From Symsagittifera roscoffensis (Eukaryota; Xenacoelomorpha; Acoela; Convolutidae), in contig NC_087063.1 in NCBI RefSeq assembly GCF_963678635.1, positions 5,612,386 to 5,676,385 on the forward strand: DNA of 64,000 bases. Reading direction: 5' to 3'. Positions 1 to 11,708 of the stretch are shown in pieces (within the stretch, counting starts at the first letter, position 1; the number at the start of each line of letters is the position of its first letter). The notes under the pieces are model-generated. The model worked only from the letters and a program-made list of their open reading frames with translations, had not been told where the DNA came from and searched no databases. A program made the position numbers and the translations under genes.

Positions 1-678
1 AGAATAAACTTTAGCATCGCTTCAAAGTTTATTGACGGGGTGAGAAGTGACGACTTGAGAACAATGCTGGCAACGTATTATAGACTATCGAAGGATAATG
101 CACCGACCCCAGAGGAGATGAGACAAAAATCAAAAGAGTACATGTTAATGAAACCAAAGAATTACTCATACTGAGAAGGAAGGAACCTGCAAGGGGGGAG
201 CCAGCCACAAAAGTCGTCATGGTACAAGCCTAGAGACGACATGGACAAACGTAGGTCTTGCGTAAATTGTGGATCAGCGGATCATCATGTGGCGGATTGC
301 ACGATATACAAGCAAGGCATGAAGTTCTTGGTATACGCACTGGAAGAAGAGGACATGAATCAAACAGAGCAACATGAGTTTTACAGTGACTTGATCATCA
401 AGATAGGCGCGAGGTGCTTTTTCTGCAATCAAGAAGGCCATTTCAGAATGGACTGCCCTTTGTTTTGGGAGGCAGTCAAGAATCAGAATCACCCGAAACA
501 CAAACTAGCACTGGCCGCAGTGCAAATTACTAGGAACAGACAAGCTGAAAACGATTTGAACAATAAAGAAGCAGCGAGTGGTGATTTGTCAACAAAGACA
601 AGAAAGGCCGTGACACAAAACAAAGATGACACGGGGGCCGAGAACAGAAACTCTCTAGAGAAGCGATCAACAAAGTGA
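1..678 (+). pseudogene. gag: Gag remnant: capsid C-terminus and nucleocapsid with two CCHC knuckles
   Basis: Frame 1 is open from the first base except for a TGA at about 172-174. It matches the end of gag of element 3, including the run after the conserved Ala-Ser-Lys-Phe-Ile-Asp-Gly stretch. The part from 241 starts Met-Asp-Lys-Arg-Arg-Ser-Cys. It carries two CX2CX4HX4C zinc knuckles, CVNCGSADHHVADC near residues 7-20 and CFFCNQEGHFRMDC near residues 59-72. Such knuckles bind genomic RNA in retroelement Gag proteins. The frame breaks at 676-678 where element 3 continues into the protease region. Here gag and pol share one frame, so the 241 ATG need not be a true start. Confidence 0.85.
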
Positions 679-783
679 AGCAAGACTTGGCGACGAAAGA
701 AATCGAACAACGGCTTAAACAGGAGATAGAAAAACAGAGATTGAATGAGACGCTCTGTATGACAAGACCAGAACCGGAGACCG

Positions 784-1890
784 GAGAGAACGTATAAAAT
801 GGTAACTGAAAAACCATTTGGCATCATGAAAATTGGGGCAAGAATCAGGTCAATAATCACAGTGGGCGGCCACGAAGTAACAAGAAACTTGAGGGAACCG
901 ATTGATTAGACAGTGATGCACATAGATGTATACGCGGACTACTTGAGTGTAATAGGCCCGGAAACTCCTTCTAGAGCTTTAAGCCCGCAAACTCCTTCAC
1001 AAAAACGATGATAACGTGTGACGAGGATCTTGCCGGGCAAATCTATGTTGGTAGAGAAGAAATAAAAGTGAGATCCATTGGGCACTGTCCTATGCTGGAG
1101 GAGGATGCCATGCATCTGGGGACAGAAGCAGACGTGTCTGCACACGTGTTGGACATAAATGGAAAGAAGACACAACTGCAAGGGTTGTTGGACAGGGGAG
1201 CCGTCTTGAGTCTAATACCAATTGAAACTTGGAGAATATTGGGATACGACAAATATGACCTGATTGACTCAAGAATACGGCTGTCAGCAGCAAACAAGGG
1301 GGCGCTTCGGGTTATAGTTAGGACACCAATAATAGCCCTAAACCTGTGAGAACGCAATCTGTGGATGAGCTTTCTGGTGATGGAGAATCTAGATGAGTCT
1401 GACCAATTCATTTTAGACAGAGATTTCATCAGGAATTTCGACGTAACAATTGATCTTAACAATGTGATGTTCAGGATTCAAAACCCGGAAAGGACGTACG
1501 TAATTAAACCGGTAAATTTGATAATGGCGAAATAAAATAAGGCTCCAGTTTTCTTGAGTAGGAGGTTAAGGCTGAAAGCGAATGAGGCGGCAATAGTGAG
1601 TTTATGGATGAAAAACTATATTGAACTAAGCGAAAATAAACAAGTATGTATATCACGGAATCCAAATAGTCAAAGTGCTGCTATTTTAGGAATATCCTTC
1701 TCAATAATCAAGGGTGGCATCTGCGTCAGTGTCTTGTTGAATCCTCTTGATATACCAATCACGATCCAGAGGGGGAGGAAGCTTCGATACGCACTGCCAA
1801 TGAAAATTAGATATGAAATGACTAAAAATTTGAAAGAAAATGAAGTTCTTGATTGCCCAAATCACAGGGAAAAATTTGTATCTTGAGACG
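784..1890 (+). pseudogene. pol: Pol remnant: aspartic protease region
   Basis: The region corresponds to the protease part of element 3. The active-site segment near 1,185-1,225 reads Gly-Leu-Leu-Asp-Arg-Gly-Ala, so the catalytic DTG has become DRG. The downstream Ile-Leu-Gly-Arg-Asp segment of the family appears here as Ile-Leu-Asp-Arg-Asp (about 1,410). About 100 nt that element 3 has upstream of the Met-Ile-Thr-Cys-Asp segment (1,008) are missing. In-frame stops include a TGA at about 1,347 and a TAA near 1,532. The piece 1,554-1,886 continues toward RT and keeps a TGC where element 3 has a TGA stop (48,760). It cannot be functional. Confidence 0.8.
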
Positions 1891-1999
1891 ATTGAAGAAA
1901 ATAAAACGTTCGTCAGGTCTTGTGAAGTCACTTAAGTCAGAAACAGACGATGGACTGTCGAGCTAATCGAATTTTCCAGAGAGACCCACGCTAGAAGAA

Positions 2000-3117
2000 T
2001 TGGAAATGGATAAACCAGTATTACCAGAAATTGAACATTTAAGAGGGAAGGTAACAGACGAACAGCTCGAAGCCATCAAGGACGTTCTAGATTGGAATCA
2101 GGATGTTTTTTCGAGACATAAGGCAGACCTTGGATGCTGCAACTTTGTTGAACATGAAATAGAGTTAGTAGAATCGGCGGTGCCGCATAGGGAGGGGGCG
2201 AGGCGTATGGCCCCGACAAATCGGATGCATGTAGGAAAGAAATAGAGACAATACTAGAGTATGATATGATAGAACCATCCAAATCACCGTGTGCGTGGGG
2301 AGTAGTGATGGCCAAAAAGAAAGGCGACCAATTGAGGTTTTGTTGCGACTTTCGGTATCTGAACTCCATCACGGTGAAGGATGCCTACCCCATACCTAGA
2401 ATTGATGAGCCTTTCTAGAATTGCCTTTCTCTTACCTAGGATAGATGAAAGTCTCTCAAAATTAGGTGACGCAAAATTTTTCACAACTCTTGATCTAGGG
2501 TCGGCTTTTTGGCAGGTACCACTGAGGAAGCAAGACAGAGACAAGACGGGTTTTGCATGCGAACTAGGATTGTTTCACTGGAAGAGGATGCCCTTTGGCC
2601 TCTGCAATCCGACAGCCCCCTTCTAACGACTAATGGCACAAGCGCTGACGAGCGTAACGAAGAAATATGGCATTTTAGTAATGTGCTACGTAGATGAAGT
2701 GGTGATAGCAAAACCCACACTGGAGGACCACATTGAACGACTGGACGAGGTGTTTGCTTGTATGAAGAGAGCAGGACTGAAGTGCAAGCCACCGAAGTGT
2801 GAAGTTCTCAAGGACTCGATCAACTACCTGGGACGAATGGTGGACAGGCATGGCATCAGACCAGACCCAGATGCGGTAGAGGCGTTACTGACTTGGAAAT
2901 CGCCAAAAACAGAACACCAGTTGACGAGCTTTTTAGATTTGGAACGGGAAGACAGTCTTGAGACCGATAGCTTACGGGAGCAAAGTCTTGAGTGATACAG
3001 AGATGAAGTACGGAGCACATAAAGTGGAAATGTTTGCGGTAGTGACCTATGTAGAAAAATATAGATCATACCTGGCAGCGAGCCATTCAAGCTACGAGTC
3101 GACAACAAAGCACTCAG
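2000..3117 (+). pseudogene. pol: Pol remnant: reverse transcriptase, RNase H mostly deleted
   Basis: RT fingers and palm are legible across frames. A Pro-Ser-Lys-Ser-Pro segment lies near 2,278, FCCDFRYLNS near 2,336, and LDLGSAFWQVPLRKQD near 2,491. Part of the sequence around 2,400-2,455 is a local duplication of the Pro-Arg-Ile-Asp-Glu segment. The catalytic box at about 2,688-2,700 is YVDE, not YVDD. Downstream, at about 2,938, sequence equivalent to about 240 bp of element 3 is missing. This joins the RT connection to the late RNase H segment, and a second deletion near 3,135 removes the end of RNase H. The family is Ty3/gypsy by RT and integrase order. Confidence 0.85.
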
Positions 3118-5475
3118 TTGGTTAAAAACGTACTCAATGAACCAGAGACCGACAGGCCGGAGATCAAAGATGGCTTCTCATTTATGGCCAAGGAAATGTA
3201 TGACAGTCTTCCACTCACGAGGGGGCCTGACAAGTCAGGGAAACCAATAGAGGATCATCCCGAGCTACCAGCAGAACATGGAACGGAAGAAATTCTCAAG
3301 AGGAAAACAGGGATGCCAATGGAAAGGATGCTCAAGTCGAAGATAGTAAGGGAAACACTAAAAGCAAAAAGCTATGACCCCGATGAAGTGCAGACAGGAG
3401 GGGTGACGATAGGAGAAAAGCTGAAGAGACTACTCGAGAAACTAGCCGACAATAAACCGGTAGCCCGGAACAATGATAGAGACAAACCGAAAGTCACCAT
3501 ATTGAAAAGAGGGGAAACGGCTCAAGGCGAGGAAGCAACAATAAGGCAACCTGACGGCAAAGAAGTTGAGCGGACATTGGTCGAGAAGATTCCAGAGGAC
3601 ATACTCAGACAGACTACGGTTGGGAAGAAGAAAGTGACTTTCAAGAAGGAAGCCGAACACCTAGGACCAGATCAAGAGTCCGAGGAGTGGTCGAAATCAG
3701 AAAAAGACAGTGAGGAAGAGAATTTTTCCGAGTAGTATAATGGAAGGCAGGATGACTCAGAGGAGAGTGGTGATGACCAAGATAGTCCTTTACACGATAA
3801 TGGCAGAGGCGAAAATGAGGAACCCGACAGAGAATTACAAACTGACTCTTCCCCAGGAACGTACAACCTAGAGCAACAGGATGAGTACGAAGGAGAAGTG
3901 CTTGAGAAAATAGTGGTGTCAAGGAAACCATTCAGGGAGCTATCGTGTAACTCAAACGTCCGGACGAACCTGGAACCGGATGATGACAGGGAGTTTTCGA
4001 GAAGACTAGCTTGCGTTAAACTAAAACACGACATCCACAGTCCCGGAGAACTGAATGGCCAAAATGATGGTATGGAAGGACCACGTCAAAGCTATCGGAT
4101 CTGAATCGAGCCCAGAAGAATGACAAGATGACAAGCAACCTTTCAAAATGGATCCGGACTGGGGACAAGGATAAAAGAGACCTGGAGGAGGATAGTTACA
4201 AGATCTTGAGCCAGTTCTACAAAGAGAAAAGGGACTTACTCTATCACACAGCTGATGGTGTGGTAGCCTGGAAGAGGAAAAATGAGGAAAAGGTTTTACA
4301 CAAGCATAATCTCATGATATTATCACAACTATACCAGACGGAAGTGTTGTTCAGATCGCACGACCAGATGGGACATCAGGGGATAGACAAGGTACAACAA
4401 AGTCTACTACACAGGTTTGATTGGCCAGGGTTGCGAAAGGCTTGCGAAAGGTGAGTGAACGCATGTTTGTCGTGTTTGCAAGTAAAAGACCCTAGAAAAA
4501 TGAAAATCCAACTTAAATCCGTGGAAATCTCGGAATTTAACGAGGTCGTGCAGACAGACCATCAGAAGATCTGCATGACTGACTCGGGATACAATCAGAT
4601 ACTGGTAATTATAGACCACTTCACGAAACTGGCAGAATCTGTGCCATGTCAGTTGGCCTCAGCGGAAGAGACTTGTGATCATTTGATAACACACTGGATA
4701 TCACGATATGGTTGTCCGATGTCATTCCAGTCGGACAAACGGAAAGCCTTCGTGGGGGACCTGAAAAAGGAACTGATGAGGAGATCGCATATTGCTCAAG
4801 CGCATTCGACAACCTATCATCCTCAAACGAACGGATTAGTGGAGAGACAGAACAGAACTCTGGTGAATATGCTCAGGGTATATTGCTTGAGATACGTGAC
4901 AGATTGGGACAAATATCTGCCACAAGTGGTAGTGGCGTATAACAGCACGCAGCACTCAACAACAGGGATCAGTCCTTTTATGATGTTGACTGGCAGAGAG
5001 AGTGCAATGTCTTTGACATTCTTCTATCCGGAATACGAAGGGAAGAAGATATCACCGCAGGCGTACGTGAAGGAAGCGGTCAGGAGAAAACAAGAATTGA
5101 ACGAGTTCTTTAGAAGGAACCCGGCGCAGGCACAGATGAGACAGCGGAAGAAGTACGATGAAGAAATAATTCAGGCGAAACCGTATGCTGTGGGACAATA
5201 CGTCTGAGTGTTCCAGAATGTCATACCCCCAAAAGGGGCTAAGAAGTTACTGAAGAAATGGAGAGGACCGTTTAGGATAACAGAGTTGCACCAGCAGGGC
5301 CGGTTCAATCGCTTGAGTACAGGGCGTGCGGCGCACTACGAAAATCTGAAACCTCACGTCCCATCTCCGGAAGATTGCTGTGTAAAACAGAACATGGAAG
5401 GACTAGAGTACCTACTGGTAGAACCAGCATGTGAGGTGAACGAAAAATACCAGAGAAAAGAACGATGGCAAGGAG
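3118..5475 (+). pseudogene. pol: Pol remnant: linker and integrase
   Basis: Positions 3,118-3,735 hold a charged linker that is also present between RNase H and integrase in element 3. From 4,128 the integrase follows. Its zinc domain has SHDQMGH near 4,355 and CLSC near 4,468; a Trp codon between them is now TGA (about 4,452). The catalytic core keeps all three acidic positions: QTDHQK near 4,553, QSDKRKAF near 4,730 and GLVERQN near 4,837. A second TGA (5,205) replaces the Trp of the Tyr-Val-Trp-Val-Phe segment. The C-terminal domain with KKWRGPFRIT and ENLKPHVPSPED runs to about 5,375. The core is unusually well preserved compared with the rest of element 1. Confidence 0.88.
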
Positions 5476-6655
5476 GACGTGAGCATGGATGATAACGAGA
5501 AAATAGAGGTGGATTCGGACAAAGGGTCTTTCGCGGAGGAAGATTGGAATGATCCAGAGCAGAACGAAATACCAGAGTGGACAGAACCAGACCAACCGAT
5601 GACCACAGGTACAAGGAAAGGCGATCGCAAACGGACAGGCAATAGATACAACAGGTATGGTGACGACTTCTTGATTGACAAGATACAACCCGATGAGATA
5701 GGAGAGGAGCTGGTGAACATAAGCGACCTGGTAGCCGATGAAGAACGGCAGATCATCAACGACAGCGAGCACTCCCTGTATGAAGAATACTCGGTACCGG
5801 AACGAGAAAAAAATCTGGAACAGAGCGAGATAGAAAGAAGGGCAAATACAAATCTGAGGGTACTGGAGTGAATGCATAATCTTGAGACTGACGAGAGGGA
5901 GGCGCAGAACATCCAACAAGTCGACGTGTCAGCAATGAAAAACGTGAAGACAGGAAACCCACTATTTGGTTAGACAACCACCGACCGGCCACTGGAAGTA
6001 CCACCGGATAACTTGAGTCCAGCAATATCGACGGAGACGTCGATAAATATTTTTATCCGGGGAATGGGGGTAGGACTTACCCACACCGAAAATTTTATGA
6101 TTAAGAAGCTCAGGGAAGTGAGAGAGACTAACGGGTTGGAACTGGATTAGGAGGAAACCGAGCCTACCATAGAAAGAAATTTCAAGAAAAAATTCGAGAT
6201 ACCAAACGAGTATTTAGAGAACATCCTGATCACAGACAGCGACTTCATTTTGTCAGATAGGACGAGTGCAATTTGCATAACAGCGGACATGAGCTTCAAC
6301 ACGAGACTGGAAGCAGACTTTAAAAGAGAATATCAGAACGTGGAGTTTCTATTCAGGCAGAAGCCAGGGTTGGGAGGAATGGCTGCGCTTCCTCCTTCAG
6401 TTTCACAAGTTCCTGGTAAATATCTGTGCTTCTTAGAGGAACACGATAGACCCCGAGCATGTGATGCTGGGACTAACGAGGTTGAGGGATTTCATGGTCG
6501 AAAGAAGAATACGAGAGGTCTCAATGCCGGTTTACGATCCAAACAGGGGCAGGTTTAGCGCAAGAGAGTTGTACGCCATCATAAATGTGGTCTTTGCAGA
6601 AACGGAGATAGTGGTGCACCTACACAAGAATTACTACTTGAGTATCGCATGAGCT
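5430..6655 (+). pseudogene. Macro-domain region downstream of integrase
   Basis: This matches the macro-domain ORF of element 3. An acidic N-terminal half (5,479-5,871) contains DDNEKIEVDS and GDDFLIDKIQ. It is followed by stops replacing Trp codons near 5,869 and 5,970. The C-terminal macro domain starts near 6,241. It shows a Cys-Ile-Thr-Ala-Asp-Met segment (about 6,274), FKREYQNVEFL, a Gly-Gly-Met-Ala-Ala-Leu segment and, after a frameshift near 6,435, a Val-Ser-Met-Pro segment with PNRGR and a C-terminal beta strand. The order of these blocks follows TARG1/OARD1-type macro domains. The Asp that TARG1 uses after the Gly-Cys-Gly turn is not visible here. Confidence 0.72.
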
Positions 6656-7191
6656 TTGAATGAACATGGACGTCTTGAGTTGGGGAGCACAGGGTTCTTG
6701 AGCTAGGTAGATCTAGGTAGGAGGGTGCACGAGCCAGGTAGATGAATTTTAACGTAATTGGCATGACAATTAAAATCAGAAGAATTAATCATGCTAAAAC
6801 AAAAAATGAATCTGCATGTTTTTAACATCTGAGTTGAATTATTTTAACGGTTTTGTTAAGATAATGTCTTAAAAGTACTAATGGGAGGGGTTTTAGGCTG
6901 GGCATGGGCAAGATCATCTTAGTCTACAAACAAATTCTATTTTCAGAATGATTTGCAAATAGAATTGACAATCAAACTACACTCACTCGAGCAGAACCAG
7001 AGAAATCTCGAACGGTTCTTCACTAGCAGTACTAGAAGAGTATATTTCTTGAGTTGTTTTGGTAAAGATATTTCTTGAGTTGGTTTGGTAAGGTATTTCT
7101 TGAGTTGGTTTGGGAAAGGTATTTCTTGAGTTGGTTGATACGTGAAATCACTAGAAAATAATCAGCGACGGCGGATCGTTTCTGGAAGTCT
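6656..7191 (+). promoter_or_regulatory. Non-coding gap between pol and second coding region
   Basis: No coding sequence is seen here. Two parts are shared with the same gap of element 3: a block at 6,757-6,825 with the words TTGGCATGACAATTAA and AATGAATCTGCATGTTTTTA, and a pyrimidine-rich acceptor-like site ending in AG at 6,945-6,946. Conservation in a non-coding stretch between two otherwise diverged copies suggests an RNA or transcription signal. A spliced subgenomic mRNA for the downstream frame, as for env in retroviruses, is an inference. Confidence 0.5.
7042..7136 (+). repeat. Four-unit short tandem repeat, core TTTCTTGAGTTG
   Basis: Four near-identical units of about 25-26 bp each contain TATTTCTTGAGTTG followed by a T/G-rich spacer. 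CTTGAG occurs at about 7,048, 7,074, 7,099 and 7,125. The array ends about 55 bp before the second coding region. Element 3 has a cluster of the reverse-orientation word CTCAAG at the equivalent place. Confidence 0.85.
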
Positions 7192-8905
7192 ATGCCAGCA
7201 GCGCTCGAAAGACCCACCCTTGATGAGCTATACAAGCGCTCGAGGGACCTTGATTATACGCAAGTGGACGAAAGACTGGCGGTGATGTTGAACGCCATCC
7301 TGAAACTGGAAGCACAAGGCGAATACAGGGAGTCAGCGACGGAAGCCGTGTTGGTGGTGGGATACACTTCAGACGGAGTATCAAACCACGAGCAGACCAG
7401 ATGGCTATCTTGGAATGTGGATGGAGGCCATGACCTTGCGAGAAACCCCGGCTTGAGTAGCGTCACGGAATATGGTGCGGGAGAATTACCACTTCCGACC
7501 AGGCCTCCAGCAGGAACAGCGTCTCAGTCCACGAGTAAGCCACCGTCGAAGTTCCGCTCGCAACAAACAGAAGAGTCGTATCCGGATCTCGACAGTATAA
7601 AGAAAGAGTTGGAAAGGTCCCAAAGGGAACGGGACAAAGCCATTCTGGATAGGGATCAGGCGACTCTTGAGAAGGATCAAACCAAGCTTGATCGCGAGCA
7701 GGCAATACTTGAGCGGGACAAGGCGATTCATGATCGTGATCTGCTTATGGCAGAACGAGTACAAGAGCAGAGGCTACAAGAAAGCGTAGCCAATTTTGAC
7801 CAAATAAAATCAGAACTGAAGCGACTACAAAGGAGGCAGCAAGCGGTCGCGAGTGGGAAAGAGAAAAAGATGACCACGACTGAACCGGCTGCCACGAGAT
7901 CGAGACCGGAGTCGCAAATGGAGGTAGACGAAGCTCCTCGAACGGGCGGTCGCTTCAACTTGGACCGTGCGGCCCAAGAAAACATGAATGAGGGCCTGGA
8001 AGCAGGGACGACTCCCGAACCGGTTCCTTCCCTGCGCAATCTACAGGCAAACCCAGTTAGGCCTTTAATGAAAATCTCGCTGCCGGATTTGACGCCCAGT
8101 TCAACCAGTAGTAGTCAGATCGGAACGAGCACGTCGCGCCTCAGGGAGTTGCAAGAGAGGTTGCAGTCAAGGGCTCGAGAGAATTCGGAATGAGAAGATC
8201 GACCACCGACCTGGAGAGAGCACCCTGTGAGGAACGTAATCATCGCAAGTTACAAAAAGAATACAAACGGTGTCTAACACAGGCATAACCGGATGGATTG
8301 GACAGCGGCGCAGCGCGTGAGGAGGGATGCCTTCCACGACGCTTCTTAGACTGAATATTTCACACAGCCCAGGATACCCGAGGGTGCAGTCCACTTGATT
8401 ATAGGGGACAGCCTGATACGGGTGTTAACACAAATCCAGGCGCACTGGCAGGTGAAGATCATTAGATACTCTGGTGCTGCAGCACCTCAGATGCTGGCGT
8501 CGCTGGAAATGCTGGAGATGACGAATATCTACACGGTCACGCTGATGCTGGAAACCAATGACGTGTCCAGAGGCGAACAGAGGAAAGTGATGAGGCTACA
8601 AGAAGATGAGTTGCATTCTTGAGGAGTTGAGGATCTATCTAGATACAGCCAGACTCACTATTTGTACCGTCCCGTATAAAATGATGGCTGATTAGAACGC
8701 GAGGGAGATGAATGACAGGGTGCGCAATCTCAATGAGATTATCAGGCAGATACAGCCGAGAAGCGTACTCCCCGTGAAACTACTCGATGTGGCAAGCATG
8801 ATAGAGCACTCCTTTCCGGAGGATGCATTTTCGGATGGCAGCCACTTTGATAAGCTCAGGTGTACGGAATGGCTGAACGGTGTCTTCCAAAGCAAATAAA
8901 CCTTC
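7192..8905 (+). pseudogene. Second polyprotein, part 1: coiled coil plus SGNH/GDSL-type hydrolase
   Basis: The frame is open from 7,192 to 8,193 (333 codons). After in-frame stops at 8,191, about 8,272 and 8,347 it continues to 8,620, then in another frame to 8,899. An N-terminal domain of about 100 residues is followed by a highly charged coiled coil (about residues 130-210). Five consecutive heptads there follow the pattern I/L-L-D/E-R-D-Q-A. The hydrolase part shows block I IIGDSLIRV at about 8,398, a block II Gly in YSGAAAPQ, block III as ETND (normally GTND) near 8,551, and block V SDGSHFD near 8,833. SGNH enzymes are esterases or lipases using Ser, Gly, Asn and His; Ser, Asn, Asp and His are all visible. 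The substrate is unknown. Confidence 0.75.
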
Positions 8906-11708
8906 TGGAGTCAGACCTGCTGGAAACGGGCCAGTTTGGGAGGAATCGTTTGGGAGGAAGAACCGACTCGAGAGGAGCAGCAGAAGTATACTACTAGGAG
9001 CCACGCCGATGGAAGGAGACGAGGAGGAATCATTCACAGCCCAGAGCTCGGTAGTGTCCTCGGTGCTGGTGGTGGTGGTGGATAGTAGGAAGATGGAGAG
9101 ACCAGGGAGGGCGAGCAAAGCCCGATATCTCGATAGAATAAAGGATCTGGACCTGGAAGACCTGGCATGCAGACAAGAGTTAGCGGAGGTTCTGGGGCTG
9201 AAGAATGTGTCGCACGAGGACTTGAGCAGACATCACTGTGTGGATTGGATAAAGGCCCACGAAGCACATTTCTCGAGAGCCAAGACATTGGAAACTGCAG
9301 ATCTGACGGGAATACCACAGAAATCGATAATGGGCCCAGTCAATTACAGACCCCTCAAGCAGCTAGGGAGTCCGGGCCTAATCGTGGAACCTCCTAAGCA
9401 TCGAACGGGTATAGCCAGGATCAGAGTGACAATTCCTGCACAACTAGGATGGTCGAAAAACTCTTGAGCCGAAGAGCATGGGGATCCCGGACACCGGATG
9501 TCTGGGTCCAAAGCTCGCTGAAGACCCGAGGTATGGAAGATCCTGTGGGACTTTGCAGCTGAAGAAAACCTTGGCAGTGTACGATCGATCAGATCCCGGA
9601 GCAGCGAGAGCAATCATCGTGACCGAATCGGATTTCGAGGGGACGTCGCCGAATTTATTTTGGCCAGAAACCCTAGTGTATCTGCTGCCTGTAGCGGAAC
9701 TGAACCAGATGCTGACCATGGTGGTGCCTATAAAATCGGAGACGCCGTGCGAGCTAGAGCTGTTGCTATTCGCGGGGATGAAAGACCACCTGCATGCGGC
9801 GGGACTTCTAGAGCATTTGAAAGGCGCGGAACCAACTCCCAAGAAGATCTGGGAAGCTATTCAGACGCTCTTTGCAGCAATTAATGAGGTGGAGGAGTTG
9901 GTAGCTTCTCGATTTGGACCAAAAACTAGAGTAGTGTTCACTTCATCGCCAGGCTACGCGAGCATGCCACCAGCATTGCAGTTCGTGTATGCAATATTGA
10001 TCTTGATAGCGAAGGGCAATGCGTGGCGGATGCTTATGGCCACTCCGAATCGCAAGCTAGAATCAACAAACTTGAGACTTTTTAAGTCTGAACTGGCAGC
10101 GGCATGGGCGGACGTATCTCATGCTCTGACGGGATTCTACGAGTTGGCAGATATCTTGATTGTGCTGAATGAGGATCTCTGCCTTGAGGTGTCGAATCTC
10201 GCCAGACAGCTGAAGTTCAACGAGGAGATTGGGGACAATCATCCCGCGATACCCATCTAACAGCCAGCCTGTGGTTCCGGAGCATGGATATGACAACCAC
10301 GAGCTCCACCAGCAGCGCGAGATGACCAAATAACGAAAGAAAGAATGTGGCCGCGGCCGAGAAACAACTAGAGTCGATAGGATATCGCTTAACACAAGAA
10401 AGAGGGAGGTGGCCGTTTTTGAACCCGAGGCTTGAAAATAAGACGGACAAGAAGAGGGAGAGTGCTCCATCCCTCATCAAACAAGTATGAAAATGAGCAG
10501 CTAGAGGTGGCAGAAGAGAGGGAGATGACGGTGGGGAGATTTGTCACAGCAGCTAATGAAGTCACTGTTGGGGGTTTCTGGATGAATCATGCGAAGGGCG
10601 AGCTGAAGACCAGGAGGGACTACGAGATCTTGAGATTCTTGAGTCCATGCTGGGAGAAGAAGAATCTAAATGAGGTATTCTACGCAGGAAACATAATCTT
10701 TGAAGCTTTCGTACAGGAGCTCTTGAGTATGCCCATCAACCTCTTGCTGGCTTTGTATTTGGTGTACCCCAGGTACCTCTTCAATATGGGGCCAGCGTAC
10801 ATGTTCAGTAGGGGCGTGGGAAAACTACGGATTGACGGGTATCTGACGCTGATACTCTTGACGCATGGGGAATTGACGGTGTTCCATCGGTTGATGAAGT
10901 ATGGTGAACCCCTGTCGGTGAGGAGGGCTCACTCAGGTATGGAAACTTATTCGTACAAGTGTGCTGCCGGACTCAAGACATTGCTTGTGGAGTACCTGCT
11001 GATGCAAAATCGATACTTGACTGGCGAGGACAGAAACCCCAAGACGAGAGAAGAATTGAGAGAGGCGGATGGGGGCATACCCCTTCTTACTGACTGGTGT
11101 TTGGCCATGAGATCTGACCCACTGGGGGTGATCAGAGGCTTGGGGGAAGTGGTGACCTGCGTTTACGGGCCAGCAGTGACGTATGCGTTCCCATATCCAC
11201 TTGTGGTGGCGTATCGACACTCAGTGGTGCATGTGAGCCTGATCAGCATTCTAGATGGGACAGCACTAAACTGGCGCAGACAGAGGACTTAAGAGCGCAG
11301 ATGAGCGAGACGGTGCTTTTTAAAAAAGTGAAGGATCCAGAGCTAGTGGTGTACAATTTCAGGGGACGACTGCAGTGCAGAATGGGAGGAAAACGCGAGG
11401 ACCCCATCCAGTTCTATCCCAAGTTTTGGAAACTGAATCCAGTGACGAGCGACAAGAGGAAAGTCTTGAGAATCCCGGCGTGGAGGAAAAGTTTCGAAGT
11501 CACGAAGAAGAAATTGGAAGCGATTCTAGAGCGGGAAGTCCTCCCTGCTGCCGTTCCCGAGTTCCCCACAATGAGAAGAATTCCCTTGGAAATGAACAGT
11601 CCCCTGGTGGTCACTTCGCTGCACGCGAGAGCCACGGTAGAGAGGCAACAGAGAGAGTTCACGGAGGGCTGGGATCCTCTCTTTGTTGGATATTCGGCAG
11701 CGGTGTAA
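8890..11708 (+). pseudogene. Second polyprotein, part 2: SGNH-like domain and unassigned C-terminal region
   Basis: The frame runs on from part 1 after a frameshift near 8,890 and reaches 9,467. It then continues at 9,478-10,260, 10,432-11,292 and 11,301-11,708 in shifted frames. Similarity to element 3 is continuous to about 11,355. The middle section (about 9,600-10,260) has an Ile-Val-Thr-Glu-Ser-Asp-Phe stretch like a block I, an Ala-Gly-Met-Lys-Asp-His stretch where element 3 has Gly-Met-Asn-Asp, and a Gly-Asp-Asn-His-Pro near 10,234. This resembles a degenerate second SGNH fold. The later section contains the hydrophobic run INLLLALYLVYPRYLF, which is too short and charge-flanked to call a membrane anchor. 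I do not recognise the rest. Confidence 0.6.

Noticed and set aside
1-9000. Many Trp-to-stop and Gln-to-stop changes, suggesting APOBEC-like or RIP-like hypermutation
   Set aside because: CAA, CAG, CGA and TGG are the only codons that become stops by a single transition, so such a bias is expected under any transition-rich decay. A genome-wide strand and context count would be needed.
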